Assembly (NCBI RefSeq): GCF_004342025.1
Contig: NZ_SLWN01000001.1
Span: forward strand, 665,972 to 729,971
Direction: 5' to 3'
Length of the DNA stretch: 64,000 bases
From: Kribbella steppae
GTDB taxonomy: Bacteria; Actinomycetota; Actinomycetes; Propionibacteriales; Kribbellaceae
A model generated the notes under the pieces. That model made no database searches and had not been told where the DNA came from. It saw only the letters and a program-made list of their open reading frames with translations. Position numbers and translations under genes: made by a program. Positions 36,216 through 45,616 of the stretch are shown here, piece after piece (position 1 is the first letter of the stretch; each line of letters opens with the position of its first letter).

Positions 36216-36351
36216 CCCACGCTGCTCCAGCTCGGTCACCTCTCCCCTGCTCCCGGCCGAAGAATCGCCGTGGAACAACCAGCAGGAAAGGCATACCTTA
36301 TCGCCGCGTCAGTCTACGCAGCAGTTCTCGGTATGACATTTTCTTGACATT

Positions 36352-36365
36352 AGGGCCCGGGCCCT
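36352..36365. repeat. Perfect 14-base GC palindrome
   Basis: AGGGCCCGGGCCCT lies in the gap between the AfsR-like gene start and the end of asd. As both genes run the same way, it lies downstream of asd and upstream of the regulator. It could act in termination of asd or as a binding site; no U-tract follows. Confidence 0.35.
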
Positions 36366-36394
36366 GGGGCGAATCTGGTGCTGCCGCAGCGGAG

Positions 36395-37522
<1,128 letters not shown>

Positions 37523-37576
37523 TCAGGCGGGTGGCCGCCGCCGGCGCCGGACTACTACCCGTTCGCCCGTACGGTG

Positions 37577-37762
37577 TCAGGCGTCGGCGACCAGGACGCC
37601 GCCGTTGGCTACGTCGGTGGTCTCGATCTCGGTGAAGACGATCCGGACGGATTCGCGCTTGGCGTTCAGGATGGAGATAGCGGACTCGGTGACGGCGGCG
37701 ACGAACTCGCGGCGCTGGTCCAGGGTGCGGCCGGGCAGGAGTTCGACGGTGATGTTCGGCAT
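37577..37762 (-). CDS. 4-oxalocrotonate tautomerase-like protein
   Basis: The 61-residue enzyme has the family start MPNITVELLPGRTLDQRREF, where Pro becomes the catalytic N-terminal residue after Met is removed. These enzymes tautomerise enol and keto forms of small acids. The gene lies just downstream of the symporter scrap on the same strand, so it was probably in one operon with it. A uronate-breakdown role is possible but unproven. Confidence 0.85.
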   Translation of the reverse strand: MPNITVELLPGRTLDQRREFVAAVTESAISILNAKRESVRIVFTEIETTDVANGGVLVADA

Positions 37763-37784
37763 GGAGGTCACTCCAAATCGGTAG

Positions 37785-37812
37785 TGTTCTGTGACACGGG
37801 ACAGTGTTCCAG
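37785..37812. promoter_or_regulatory. TGTTC half-sites upstream of the tautomerase gene
   Basis: TGTTCTGTG and, about 14 bases on, AGTGTTCC lie 23-50 bases upstream of the tautomerase start. The same TGTTCTGTG word recurs at the kduI start, and its reverse complement lies in the symporter scrap promoter. They look like half-sites for the local IclR regulator. Confidence 0.4.
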
Positions 37813-37823
37813 GGTTGGTTCGA

Positions 37824-38141
37824 TCAGTGAGGGCTGACTGCGCCCGCCCGTCTCCCCGCGACCTCGTCGGTCTCGCCGGGTCGCGGTTCAGCGAGTCGAC
37901 CAGCTCGTCGACTTCGGTACGACGCCGGCAAGAGGAGGCCGACACCGACGTACACCACCAAGGAAGTTGCCAACGGCAACGCGACGACCAGGGTCGGTGT
38001 CGGCGGACTCGATCCCCCACTTGACGATTGCCCAGACGATCAGGCCGATCGCCCAGGACGCGAGCGCGAGCGCGACCAGATGCCGATCAGCACCATCAAG
38101 ACGAAGTAGCCGACCAGGACCGTCCAGTCCAAAGCGGTCAT
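37824..38141 (-). pseudogene. Sodium:solute symporter, internal deletion and frameshifts
   Basis: An intact start with a GGGAGG site gives MTALDWTVLVGYFVLMVLIG and then IWSRSR, the N-terminal helix of an SSS-family symporter. The next helices are gone. Further down, three different frames carry pieces of the C-terminus: WAIGLIVWAIVKWGIES, then TLVVALPLATSLVVYVGVGL, then TEVDELVDSLNRD. About 450 residues are missing. It can make only a 34-residue peptide. Located between kduI and a tautomerase gene, it probably imported a uronate. Confidence 0.7.
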
Positions 38142-38179
38142 TGTGGAACCTCCCAGAGGCGTGGGCGCTGTGGTGGAAG

Positions 38180-38196
38180 GTTCCATCTGCCAGAAC
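38180..38196. promoter_or_regulatory. GTTC-N9-GAAC inverted repeat, candidate IclR operator
   Basis: GTTCCATCTGCCAGAAC lies 39 bases upstream of the symporter scrap start, in the divergent region toward kduI. The arms GTTC/GAAC are exact. The shape suits the IclR regulator encoded at 39901-40662. Confidence 0.45.
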
Positions 38197-38265
38197 ACAG
38201 TGTCAAGTGGCGGAACCCGGAACATTTCTCGATCCTATCCACTGAACTCACTGTTTGACAGACTG

Positions 38266-38275
38266 TTCCGTGGAA
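38266..38275. promoter_or_regulatory. TTCC-GT-GGAA inverted repeat upstream of kduI
   Basis: TTCCGTGGAA lies 15 bases before the kduI GTG, in an AT-richer promoter stretch. The TTCC/GGAA symmetry resembles KdgR-type IclR operators. A repressor here would block kduI transcription or its start. Confidence 0.5.
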
Positions 38276-38289
38276 TAGAACCTTGTTCT

Positions 38290-39114
38290 GTGAATCTGCA
38301 GATCAGGCACGCCACCCATCCCGATCAGGTGCCCGGGTTCGACACCGCGGCGCTCCGCCGGCACTACCTGGTCGACGACCTCTTCGTCCCGGACACGATC
38401 ACCGCGGTACTCACCCACCACGACCGGATCGTCCTGGCCGGCGCGCGCCCCACGAGCGGCCCGCTGACGCTGGGGACCTGGCCGGAGCTGCGCAGCGAGT
38501 ACTTCCTCGAACGCCGCGAGGCCGGCATCGTCAACGTCGGCGGACCAGGCACGGTCACCGCCGACGGGACGAAGTACGAGCTGACCACCGGAGCGTGCCT
38601 GTACGTCGGACGCGGCGTCCGCGAGGTCGTCCTCGACGGCCCCGACGCGGCGTTCTACCTCTTCTCGGCCGCGGCCCACACCGACTTCCCCACCGCGCTG
38701 GTCAATCCAGGTGAGGGAAACCGGCTCGAGCTCGGCGACCAGCAGACCGCGAACCGTCGCACTATCGACCAGTACATCCACGCGGACGGCGTACGCAGCT
38801 GCCAGATCGTGCTCGGCGTGACCACGCTCCACTCAGGCAGCACCTGGAACACCATGCCCGCGCACACGCACGACCGCCGGACCGAGTGCTACCTGTACTT
38901 CGGCCTGCCCGAGACCGAGCGGATCGTCCACCTGCTCGGCGAACCCGACGAGACCAGGCACCTGCTGGTCGCCGATCGCCAGGCCGTGATCTCACCGAGC
39001 TGGTCGATCCACTCCGGCGCCGGCACCTCGTCGTACAGCTTCGTCTGGGCGATGGCCGGCGAGAACCAGGCCTTCGCGGATATGGACGGCGTCGACGTAC
39101 GGGACCTGCGGTGA
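38290..39114 (+). CDS. kduI: 5-dehydro-4-deoxy-D-glucuronate isomerase
   Basis: Converts 5-keto-4-deoxyuronate, formed from unsaturated uronates, to 2,5-diketo-3-deoxygluconate. The 274-residue cupin has the family start IRHATHPDQVPGFDTAALRR and HYL and the metal site MPAHTHDRRTECYLYFGLPE, with His, His and Glu ligands. The GTG at 38290 matches the family start; longer frames upstream run through operator sequence. It is coupled to kduD by a GTGA overlap. The family usually serves pectin, alginate-like or glycosaminoglycan breakdown. Confidence 0.93.
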   Translation: MNLQIRHATHPDQVPGFDTAALRRHYLVDDLFVPDTITAVLTHHDRIVLAGARPTSGPLTLGTWPELRSEYFLERREAGIVNVGGPGTVTADGTKYELTTGACLYVGRGVREVVLDGPDAAFYLFSAAAHTDFPTALVNPGEGNRLELGDQQTANRRTIDQYIHADGVRSCQIVLGVTTLHSGSTWNTMPAHTHDRRTECYLYFGLPETERIVHLLGEPDETRHLLVADRQAVISPSWSIHSGAGTSSYSFVWAMAGENQAFADMDGVDVRDLR

Positions 39115-39872
39115 CGGCTGACCTGTTCAGCCTCCAGGGCCGTACGGCGCTCGTCACCGGAGCCCGGCGGGGTATCGGCGCGGCCATCGCCGCCGGGTAC
39201 GCCGCGGCCGGTGCCGAACTGATCCTGATGGCCCGGGACGCCGCCCTCGATGACACCCTCGAGGCGATCAAACAGAACGGCGGCGGTGAGGCGACCGTAG
39301 TCATCGCCGACTTCGCCGACCCGGCCGCGGTAGAGGCGGCCGCTTCCGAGCTGGCGAAGACGCGGAGGATCGACATCCTGGTCAACAACGCCGGCACGAT
39401 CCGGCGTGCCCCGGCGGCCGAGACCACCACCGCCGACTGGCAGCACGTGATCGACGTGAACCTCAACTCCACCTGGGCGGTCACCCGGCCGGTCGGTGCC
39501 GCGATGGTCGAGCGCGGCGCCGGCGCGGTCGTCACGATCGCCTCGCTGCTGAGTTTCCAGGGCGGGATCACCGTTCCGGCCTACACTGCGAGCAAACATG
39601 CGGTCGCGGGACTGACCAGGGCGCTGGCCAACGAGTGGGGTCCGGCCGGTGTCCGGGTGAACGCGATCGCACCCGGATACATCAGCACCGACAACACCAC
39701 CGACCTGCGCGCGGATCCCGGTCGCGAAGCGGCCATCCGGGACCGCATCCCGGCCGGTCGCTGGGGGCAGCCGGAGGATGTGGTCGGCGCCGCGGTCTTC
39801 CTGGCCTCGGCGGCGGCCGGCTATGTCAACGGTCACGTCCTCGCGGTCGACGGCGGCTGGCTGGCCAGATAG
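39111..39872 (+). CDS. kduD: 2-dehydro-3-deoxy-D-gluconate 5-dehydrogenase (SDR)
   Basis: Reduces 2,5-diketo-3-deoxygluconate to KDG with NAD(P)H, the step after KduI. The 253-residue short-chain dehydrogenase has TGARRGIGAAIA, NNAG, the catalytic Ser in IASLLSFQGG and the YTASKHAVAGL Tyr/Lys pair, and a C-terminal VNGHVLAVDGGW. The GTG at 39111 overlaps the kduI stop. The start VTADLFSLQGRTALVTGARR is typical of KduD. Confidence 0.92.
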   Translation: MTADLFSLQGRTALVTGARRGIGAAIAAGYAAAGAELILMARDAALDDTLEAIKQNGGGEATVVIADFADPAAVEAAASELAKTRRIDILVNNAGTIRRAPAAETTTADWQHVIDVNLNSTWAVTRPVGAAMVERGAGAVVTIASLLSFQGGITVPAYTASKHAVAGLTRALANEWGPAGVRVNAIAPGYISTDNTTDLRADPGREAAIRDRIPAGRWGQPEDVVGAAVFLASAAAGYVNGHVLAVDGGWLAR

Positions 39873-39900
39873 GCACTTCGCCCAGGAGAGAGGTGGCAGG

Positions 39901-40662
39901 ATGACCGACATGAGTTCGCCCTCGGCCATCGACAAGACGCTGATGGTGCTCGACGCCGTCCTCGAACACTCGCGGTTCACCGATGTCGTCAACGCGACCG
40001 GTCTGGCCAAGTCGACCGTGCACCGGATCATGGCCTCACTGGTCGAGCACGAGTTCGTCGCCCAGGCCGAGGACGGTTCGTACCACCCGGGCCCCAAGGC
40101 GCTGCGGCTCGCCGGGCACGCGCTCACCAACGTCGACCTCGCCACGGTCGCCCGCCCGGTGCTCGCCGACCTGGTCGCCCAGACTCGCTGCACCGTGCAT
40201 GTCGGTCTCTTGAACGGCGACGAGGCGATCTACGTCGCGCGCCTCGACGGCCCGAAGCCGTACCGGATGCCGTCCCGCGTGGGCAAGGCGTTCTGGCTGC
40301 ACTGCACTGGCATCGGCAAAGCATTGCTGGCCGAGAAGGACGACGAGGCACTCGACGCCCACATCACCCGGACCGGTCTCCCGGCCCGCACTCCCCTGAC
40401 GCACACGACCGCGGCCGCGTTGAAAGCGGACCTCGCCCAGGTGCGGGCCCGCGGCTACGCACTCGACGACGAGGAGAATGAGCCAGGCATCCGTTGCGTC
40501 GCCGCGGTCATCCACGACCACACCGGCGCCGCGATCGCCGCGGTCAGCATCTCCACGCTGTCGCTCGAGCAGTCCATCGCCCAGGTTGCCCTGATGGCCC
40601 CCGCGGCCATCGAGGCCGCCCGCAAGATCTCCGCCGCCCTCGGCTACCGCGAGCCGACCTAA
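39901..40662 (+). CDS. IclR-family transcriptional regulator (KdgR-like)
   Basis: The 253-residue regulator has an N-terminal winged helix ([20 protein letters not shown]) and an IclR effector domain with [21 protein letters not shown] and [16 protein letters not shown]. It follows kduD by 28 bases with an AGGAGAGAGG site. It almost certainly controls kduI-kduD and formerly the symporter, responding to KDG or a related acid. Candidate operators are at 38180-38196 and 38266-38275. Confidence 0.9.
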   Translation: MTDMSSPSAIDKTLMVLDAVLEHSRFTDVVNATGLAKSTVHRIMASLVEHEFVAQAEDGSYHPGPKALRLAGHALTNVDLATVARPVLADLVAQTRCTVHVGLLNGDEAIYVARLDGPKPYRMPSRVGKAFWLHCTGIGKALLAEKDDEALDAHITRTGLPARTPLTHTTAAALKADLAQVRARGYALDDEENEPGIRCVAAVIHDHTGAAIAAVSISTLSLEQSIAQVALMAPAAIEAARKISAALGYREPT

Positions 40663-40797
40663 GCCGCCTGCTGTGGCAGGTCGGTACGGAACCAGTCGAT
40701 CGTCCGCCGGAGCCCTTCCTCAGTAGGGATCTTCGGTTCCCAGCCGAGCAGATCCCGCGCCCGGCTGAAATCCGGTTGCCCCCAAGCAATGAGTGCC
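40659..40797 (-). pseudogene. C-terminal scrap of an NAD-dependent sugar epimerase/decarboxylase
   Basis: A frame with no start reads [20 protein letters not shown] and [10 protein letters not shown] before its stop at 40659. This is the ending of UDP-glucuronate decarboxylase/epimerase proteins. The rest is absent; the MFS gene begins its stop codon 3 bases further on. The TAG stop overlaps the stop of the IclR gene. It is dead DNA left after a deletion or insertion here. Confidence 0.7.
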
Positions 40798-40799
40798 GA

Positions 40800-42026
40800 T
40801 CATGCACCGACGGTTTGCATCTGGCCAGCCTGCCTCCGCCGCGCCGCAGCCCACCGTACGACGGGTGGGAACAGCACTCCGATCAGGGCGAACCAGACGC
40901 CAAGGATGACCCAGCCGGGGGCGCCGAGGCCGAGTGGGAGGAGGGCCAGGACGGTGGGGGCGACCATGGTGCTGATGGACATGCTGGTGTTCCAGACGCC
41001 TTGGTATTGACCCTGCGCGTGGTCGGCGGCGAGGTCAAAGCCGAGCAGGAACGAGCCGGACGACTGCAGCAACTCACCGATCACCTGCACCAGCGCACCG
41101 ACCGCCAGCAGGCCGATCGCGAGCGCCGCGTTCCCCCAGGACGCGCCGGCGAACAGCACCATTGATGCCAGCAGCAACAATCCTGCGGTCCGGGTCGCCC
41201 GTGCCGCGGTCGTCGGGTCGGCGATGCCGCGGGACGACCGTACCTGGAACAGCGCGACGACCACGGTGTTGATGATCAGCAGGAGCGCGACCGTCCACCG
41301 GGGTGCGTCGGTGTGATCGACCACCCACAGCGGGATCGCGACGTCCAGTACGGCGTACTGGATCGACATCCCGGCGTTGAGTGCGGCAACCGCGAGGTAC
41401 CCGCGGTCGCGCAGGGCGACCCAGACCGGCCCGTCGTCGCTCTTCGGCTGCGGCGCGACCCGTGGGACCGCCAGCACGACGAACGCCGCGACGATGCTCA
41501 GTGTCGCGTCGAGCACGAACATAAGGCGGTACGCCGTACTCGTGTCGAAATGCAGCGCGAACACAGCGATGCCGGCGCCGGCCATGATGCCGATGTTGGT
41601 GACCGCGCGCAGGTAGGCGCGGGCCGCGACCCGGTCGGCGCCCTGGGTGATCGCGGCGATCAGCGCGGCCCGGACCGCGCCGGCGCCTCGGTCGATCACG
41701 GTGAGCACGACGGAGACGACCAGGAACTGCCAGAAGGTCTGCACGAGCAGGTAGAGCAGCGAGAGTCCGCAGACCATCAGACTCAGTACGACGAACAGCG
41801 TGCGCGGACCGCGGCGATCGGCCAGATGTCCCAGCGGCACCGCCGACAGCAAGCCGAACAGACCGGCGATGGTGAGGCCAAGACCGACCTGAGCGATCGA
41901 CAATCCGACGATCCGGGTGAAGTACAGCACGCTGACCGTCATCAGCAACCCGTTGCCGACCCTGCTGAGCAGAGTGGCGAGGGCGAGTGGCCGAAGTGGT
42001 CCGGGTGCGGGCAGCAGGCCCCTCAC
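40800..42026 (-). CDS. MFS transporter
   Basis: The 408-residue permease has 12 hydrophobic helices and the MFS loop motif GHLADRRGPRTLFVV between helices 2 and 3. It probably exports a drug or metabolite; the specificity is not readable. The GTG start overlaps the stop of the MOSC gene by 4 bases, so it belongs to the chain lepA-kinase-MOSC-MFS on this strand. Confidence 0.85.
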   Translation of the reverse strand: MRGLLPAPGPLRPLALATLLSRVGNGLLMTVSVLYFTRIVGLSIAQVGLGLTIAGLFGLLSAVPLGHLADRRGPRTLFVVLSLMVCGLSLLYLLVQTFWQFLVVSVVLTVIDRGAGAVRAALIAAITQGADRVAARAYLRAVTNIGIMAGAGIAVFALHFDTSTAYRLMFVLDATLSIVAAFVVLAVPRVAPQPKSDDGPVWVALRDRGYLAVAALNAGMSIQYAVLDVAIPLWVVDHTDAPRWTVALLLIINTVVVALFQVRSSRGIADPTTAARATRTAGLLLLASMVLFAGASWGNAALAIGLLAVGALVQVIGELLQSSGSFLLGFDLAADHAQGQYQGVWNTSMSISTMVAPTVLALLPLGLGAPGWVILGVWFALIGVLFPPVVRWAAARRRQAGQMQTVGA

Positions 42027-42661
42027 CCGCGCGCCGCGACGCGCTCGGCGATACCGCGGAGTTCATCCATCAGGTCGACGCCAGAGTCCAGCATCCGTTG
42101 CATCTTCGCCGGGTCCTGCGCTCCGAACATGTGCCCGATGGTCACCTCATGGTCCGGTCGGCTCAGCACCTCGACCGGGTCGCCTGCACCGATCTCTCCG
42201 GTCCGAAGCACCTTCAAGTAGGCGCCGGGGCAGCCGGCCTGGTGGAACCTCTTCACCCAGTGCGGCTCCTGCATCCGGTGCTGGAACGTGATGCACGGGA
42301 TCCGCGGCGCCCGGACCATCACCTCGACCTCGTCGCCGATCCGCCAGACCTCACCGAGCAGCGCGCCGGTGACGTCGACCCCTTCGGTGCGCAGGTTCTC
42401 CCCGAACAACCCGGTGGGAATCTCTCGATCGAGCTCGGCCGCCCACCACTGGGCGTCCTCCTCGGCGTACGCGTAGAGCGCCAGGTCGGGACCGCCGTGG
42501 TTCTTGGTGTCACAGACCCTGTCACCGGCGAGACCGAGCTCGCCGACGTGCACGCGACCTACCTGCGGACGCTTGTCGATCGCGGTCAGCCCGGTCTCCT
42601 TGGGACCCGGGATCAGCTTCTCCACCACGTTGACCGTCAGCAGCCGCATGACCCCCATCAT
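42023..42661 (-). CDS. MOSC domain-containing protein
   Basis: The 212-residue protein carries a MOSC domain, a fold used in sulfur transfer to molybdenum cofactor and in reductive detoxification. Features are GLAGDRVCDTKNHGGPDLAL, LFGENLRTEGVDV and the C-terminal TIGHMFGAQDP. The Cys in DRVCDTKNHGG is close to the usual active region (YiiM-like). The upstream ATGs at 42661 and 42649 both fit; I list the longer one. It is coupled to the MFS gene by a 4-base overlap. Confidence 0.85.
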   Translation of the reverse strand: MMGVMRLLTVNVVEKLIPGPKETGLTAIDKRPQVGRVHVGELGLAGDRVCDTKNHGGPDLALYAYAEEDAQWWAAELDREIPTGLFGENLRTEGVDVTGALLGEVWRIGDEVEVMVRAPRIPCITFQHRMQEPHWVKRFHQAGCPGAYLKVLRTGEIGAGDPVEVLSRPDHEVTIGHMFGAQDPAKMQRMLDSGVDLMDELRGIAERVAARG

Positions 42662-42690
42662 CCGTCGATACGGGCCGCGGCTCTACCGGT

Positions 42691-43602
42691 TTAATCCTGG
42701 ATGGCCTTCACGATGGCGATGTTGCGGGTGAGCCAGTCCTGCGGCAGCGACTCGTCGGCGCCGGCACCGTCCAGCGTCCACAGGAGGTTGAGCATCTGCC
42801 GGACGATCACCCAGTCGCGGGCACGGTCCTCGTCGAGCTCGGCCGCGTCGATCGCGGCATAGAACCGCTGCCGGACCGCGAACCGAAGGTCGCCGGAGGC
42901 AACGACCTCGTCCCAGCGGTTCCAGATCAGCGGCGCGACCTCGTAGTGCGGGTCGCCGGACAGCGGCTTGGGGTCGATCACCAACCAGGGTTCGCGAACG
43001 CCGGCCAGCACGTTGAAGTAGTGCAGGTCGGTGTGGATCAGCTTGCCGTCGCAGGCCGGGTCGGTGCTGAAGTCCTCGGCCAGCGCGATCGCCTGGTCGA
43101 CGTACCGATGCGGAACGGGCGCCGATGCGGGCAGCTGGCGGAACCGTTCGACCCAGCGCTTCAGCTCGCCGGACAGCGTCCGGTACTGCGGTCCTGCCGG
43201 GATGTGCAACCGTTTGTAGGTGTCGCCAACGATCTCGCAGGCCTCGATCGCGTCGATCGTGGTCAGGTCACGTGGCTCCAACCGCTCGAGCAGCAAGGCG
43301 AACCGGCGTGGATCCGCGCGCAGCAGTTGCACCGCGCCGTTCCCGCCCCAGTCCCGGAGCGCGAGGTGCTCGGTCTCGGCCTCCCAGTGCGGGAACTGCA
43401 CCTTGAGTACGGCGCGCTGCCCGTCGGCCGTGGTCACCGGCACGACCAGGGCGCAGTTCCCGTACGACGTCGTACCGTCGACCGTCAGCCGCCACTCGTC
43501 GAGCAGTTCGCGGGTCAACCGCGGCAGCCGGTCCAGCCAGTCGGCCCAGTCCTGACCCCGCGACGCGACAACCAGGAAGTCCGCCGGGATCTCGACCGGC
43601 AC
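42691..43602 (-). CDS. Aminoglycoside/hydroxyurea-type phosphotransferase (APH fold)
   Basis: The 303-residue kinase-like protein has the catalytic loop LIHTDLHYFNVL and the metal-binding IDPKPLSGDPHYEVAPLIWN, the pattern of the streptomycin 6-kinase/hydroxyurea kinase group. It phosphorylates a small hydroxy compound, possibly an antibiotic. Its GTG shares one base with the lepA stop (TAGTG), so translation is coupled to lepA, which is unusual. Resistance cannot be claimed from sequence. Confidence 0.85.
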   Translation of the reverse strand: MPVEIPADFLVVASRGQDWADWLDRLPRLTRELLDEWRLTVDGTTSYGNCALVVPVTTADGQRAVLKVQFPHWEAETEHLALRDWGGNGAVQLLRADPRRFALLLERLEPRDLTTIDAIEACEIVGDTYKRLHIPAGPQYRTLSGELKRWVERFRQLPASAPVPHRYVDQAIALAEDFSTDPACDGKLIHTDLHYFNVLAGVREPWLVIDPKPLSGDPHYEVAPLIWNRWDEVVASGDLRFAVRQRFYAAIDAAELDEDRARDWVIVRQMLNLLWTLDGAGADESLPQDWLTRNIAIVKAIQD

Positions 43603-45488
43603 TACTTCTTGGCCTTCTCCCCGGTGTCGGAAGTGCGCAGCGCGGCGATGAAGGCCTCCTGCGGGACCTCGACCCGGCCGACCATCTTCATCCGCTTCTT
43701 GCCTTCCTTCTGCTTCTCCAGCAGCTTGCGCTTCCGGGTGATGTCACCGCCGTAGCACTTGGCCAGGACGTCCTTGCGGATCGCCCGGATCGACTCGCGG
43801 GCGATGATCCGGGACCCGATCGCCGCCTGGATCGGCACCTCGAACTGCTGCCTGGGGATCAGTTCCTTCAGCTTGCCGGCCAGCGCGACACCGTAGGAGT
43901 ACGCGTTGTCACGGTGCACGATCGCCGAGAACGCGTCGACCGTCTCACCCTGGAGCAGGATGTCGACCTTGACCAGCGCCGCGGCCTGCTCACCGGTCGG
44001 CTCGTAGTCCAGTGACGCGTAGCCCTTGGTCTTGGACTTCAGCTGGTCGAAGAAGTCGAAGACGATCTCGGCCAGCGGCAGCGTGTAGCGGAGCTCGACC
44101 CGGTCCTCGGACAGGTACTCCATCCCCTGCAGGTTGCCCCGCTTGGTCTGGCACAGCTCCATGATGACGCCGATGAAGTCCTTCGGGCTGAGGATCGTCG
44201 CCTTCACCACCGGCTCGTAGATGTCGGCGATCTTGCCTTCCGGGAACTCGCTCGGGTTGGTGACGACATGCTCCTTGCCGTCTTCCATCTCGACCCGGTA
44301 GACCACGTTCGGCGCGGTCGAGATCAGGTCCAGGTCGAATTCGCGCTCGAGCCGCTCGCGGACGATCTCCATGTGCAGCAGACCGAGGAAGCCGCAGCGG
44401 AACCCGAACCCGAGCGCACCCGAGGTCTCCGGCTCGTACTGCAGGGCCGCGTCGTTCAACTGCAGCCGCTCCAGCGCGTCCCGCAGCGTCGGGTAGTCGT
44501 CGCCGTCGATCGGGAACAGCCCGGAGTACACCATCGGCTGCGGGTGCTTGTAGCCGCCGAGCGCTTCAGTCGCGCCGTGAACGGCCGCCGTGACGGTGTC
44601 ACCGACCCGGGACTGGCGGACGTCCTTCACGCCGGTGATCAGGTAGCCGACCTCGCCGACGCCGATACTCGGCGACTTCATCGGCTCCGGGGAGATGACC
44701 CCGACCTCGAGCATCTCGTGCACAGCACCGGTCGACATCATCTTGATCCGGTCGCGGTGGGTCAGCTCGCCGTCGACCACCCGGACGTAGGTGACCACAC
44801 CGCGGTAGGTGTCGTAGACCGAGTCGAAGATCAGAGCCCGGGGCGGCGCGTCCTTGACGCCCTTCGGCGGCTCGACCTGGGCCACGATCTCGCTCAGCAG
44901 CTCGTCAACGCCCTCACCCGTCTTCGCCGACACCCGCAGTACGTCGGACGGGTCGCAGCCGATGATGTGGGCAAGCTCGGCCGCGTACTTCTCCGGCTGG
45001 GCGCTGGGCAGGTCGATCTTGTTCAGCACCGGGATGATGTGCAGGTCTGCGCTCAGCGCGAGGTAGAGGTTCGCCAACGTCTGCGCCTCGATCCCCTGCG
45101 CCGCGTCGACCAGCAGCACCGCACCCTCACACGCCTCCAGCGACCGCGACACCTCGTAGGTGAAGTCGACGTGACCGGGCGTGTCGATCATGTTCAGGAT
45201 GTACGTCGTACCGTCCGGGGCGAGCAGGCCACCCGGGGAGTCCGGTTTCGGCGCGAACGGGAGCCGGACCGCCTGCGACTTGATCGTGATGCCGCGTTCC
45301 CGCTCGATGTCCATCCGGTCCAGGTACTGCGCCCGCATCGAGCGGTCGTCGACCACCCCGGTGATCTGCAGCATCCGGTCGGCCAGCGTCGACTTGCCGT
45401 GGTCGATGTGGGCGATGATGCAGAAGTTCCGGATCAGCGACGGGTCGGTACGACCCGGCTGGGGCACGGTCGTGGGGCCAACGGGCAC
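43602..45488 (-). CDS. lepA: Elongation factor 4 (LepA)
   Basis: A ribosomal GTPase that back-translocates stalled ribosomes. The 628-residue protein has P-loop AHIDHGKST (26-34), the DTPGHVDF G3 motif, NKID G4, and the LepA-specific C-terminal domain with [19 protein letters not shown]. The N-terminal extension of about 15 residues is common in actinobacteria. It starts a chain with a kinase gene. Confidence 0.97.
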   Translation of the reverse strand: MPVGPTTVPQPGRTDPSLIRNFCIIAHIDHGKSTLADRMLQITGVVDDRSMRAQYLDRMDIERERGITIKSQAVRLPFAPKPDSPGGLLAPDGTTYILNMIDTPGHVDFTYEVSRSLEACEGAVLLVDAAQGIEAQTLANLYLALSADLHIIPVLNKIDLPSAQPEKYAAELAHIIGCDPSDVLRVSAKTGEGVDELLSEIVAQVEPPKGVKDAPPRALIFDSVYDTYRGVVTYVRVVDGELTHRDRIKMMSTGAVHEMLEVGVISPEPMKSPSIGVGEVGYLITGVKDVRQSRVGDTVTAAVHGATEALGGYKHPQPMVYSGLFPIDGDDYPTLRDALERLQLNDAALQYEPETSGALGFGFRCGFLGLLHMEIVRERLEREFDLDLISTAPNVVYRVEMEDGKEHVVTNPSEFPEGKIADIYEPVVKATILSPKDFIGVIMELCQTKRGNLQGMEYLSEDRVELRYTLPLAEIVFDFFDQLKSKTKGYASLDYEPTGEQAAALVKVDILLQGETVDAFSAIVHRDNAYSYGVALAGKLKELIPRQQFEVPIQAAIGSRIIARESIRAIRKDVLAKCYGGDITRKRKLLEKQKEGKKRMKMVGRVEVPQEAFIAALRTSDTGEKAKK

Positions 45489-45616
45489 GGAGGGGATCCA
45501 GTTCGTCTAGGGTCCTGCTGGGTTCTTGCTGGTCAACCGGTCAATCATCCCATGCGGGGCCAGCGGATTCGAAAATGCCGAGCGGCTCGCGGGCTGGGGG
45601 CCTACCGTTTGGAGGC

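Noticed and set aside
36216..36394. Possible biosynthetic cluster controlled by the AfsR-like regulator
   Set aside because: Neighbours on both sides are housekeeping or unrelated genes; no PKS, NRPS or terpene gene is in the window.
38143..38289. Upstream extension of kduI
   Set aside because: It would translate operator-like repeats and add 49 residues absent from the family; the GTG at 38290 matches the normal KduI start.
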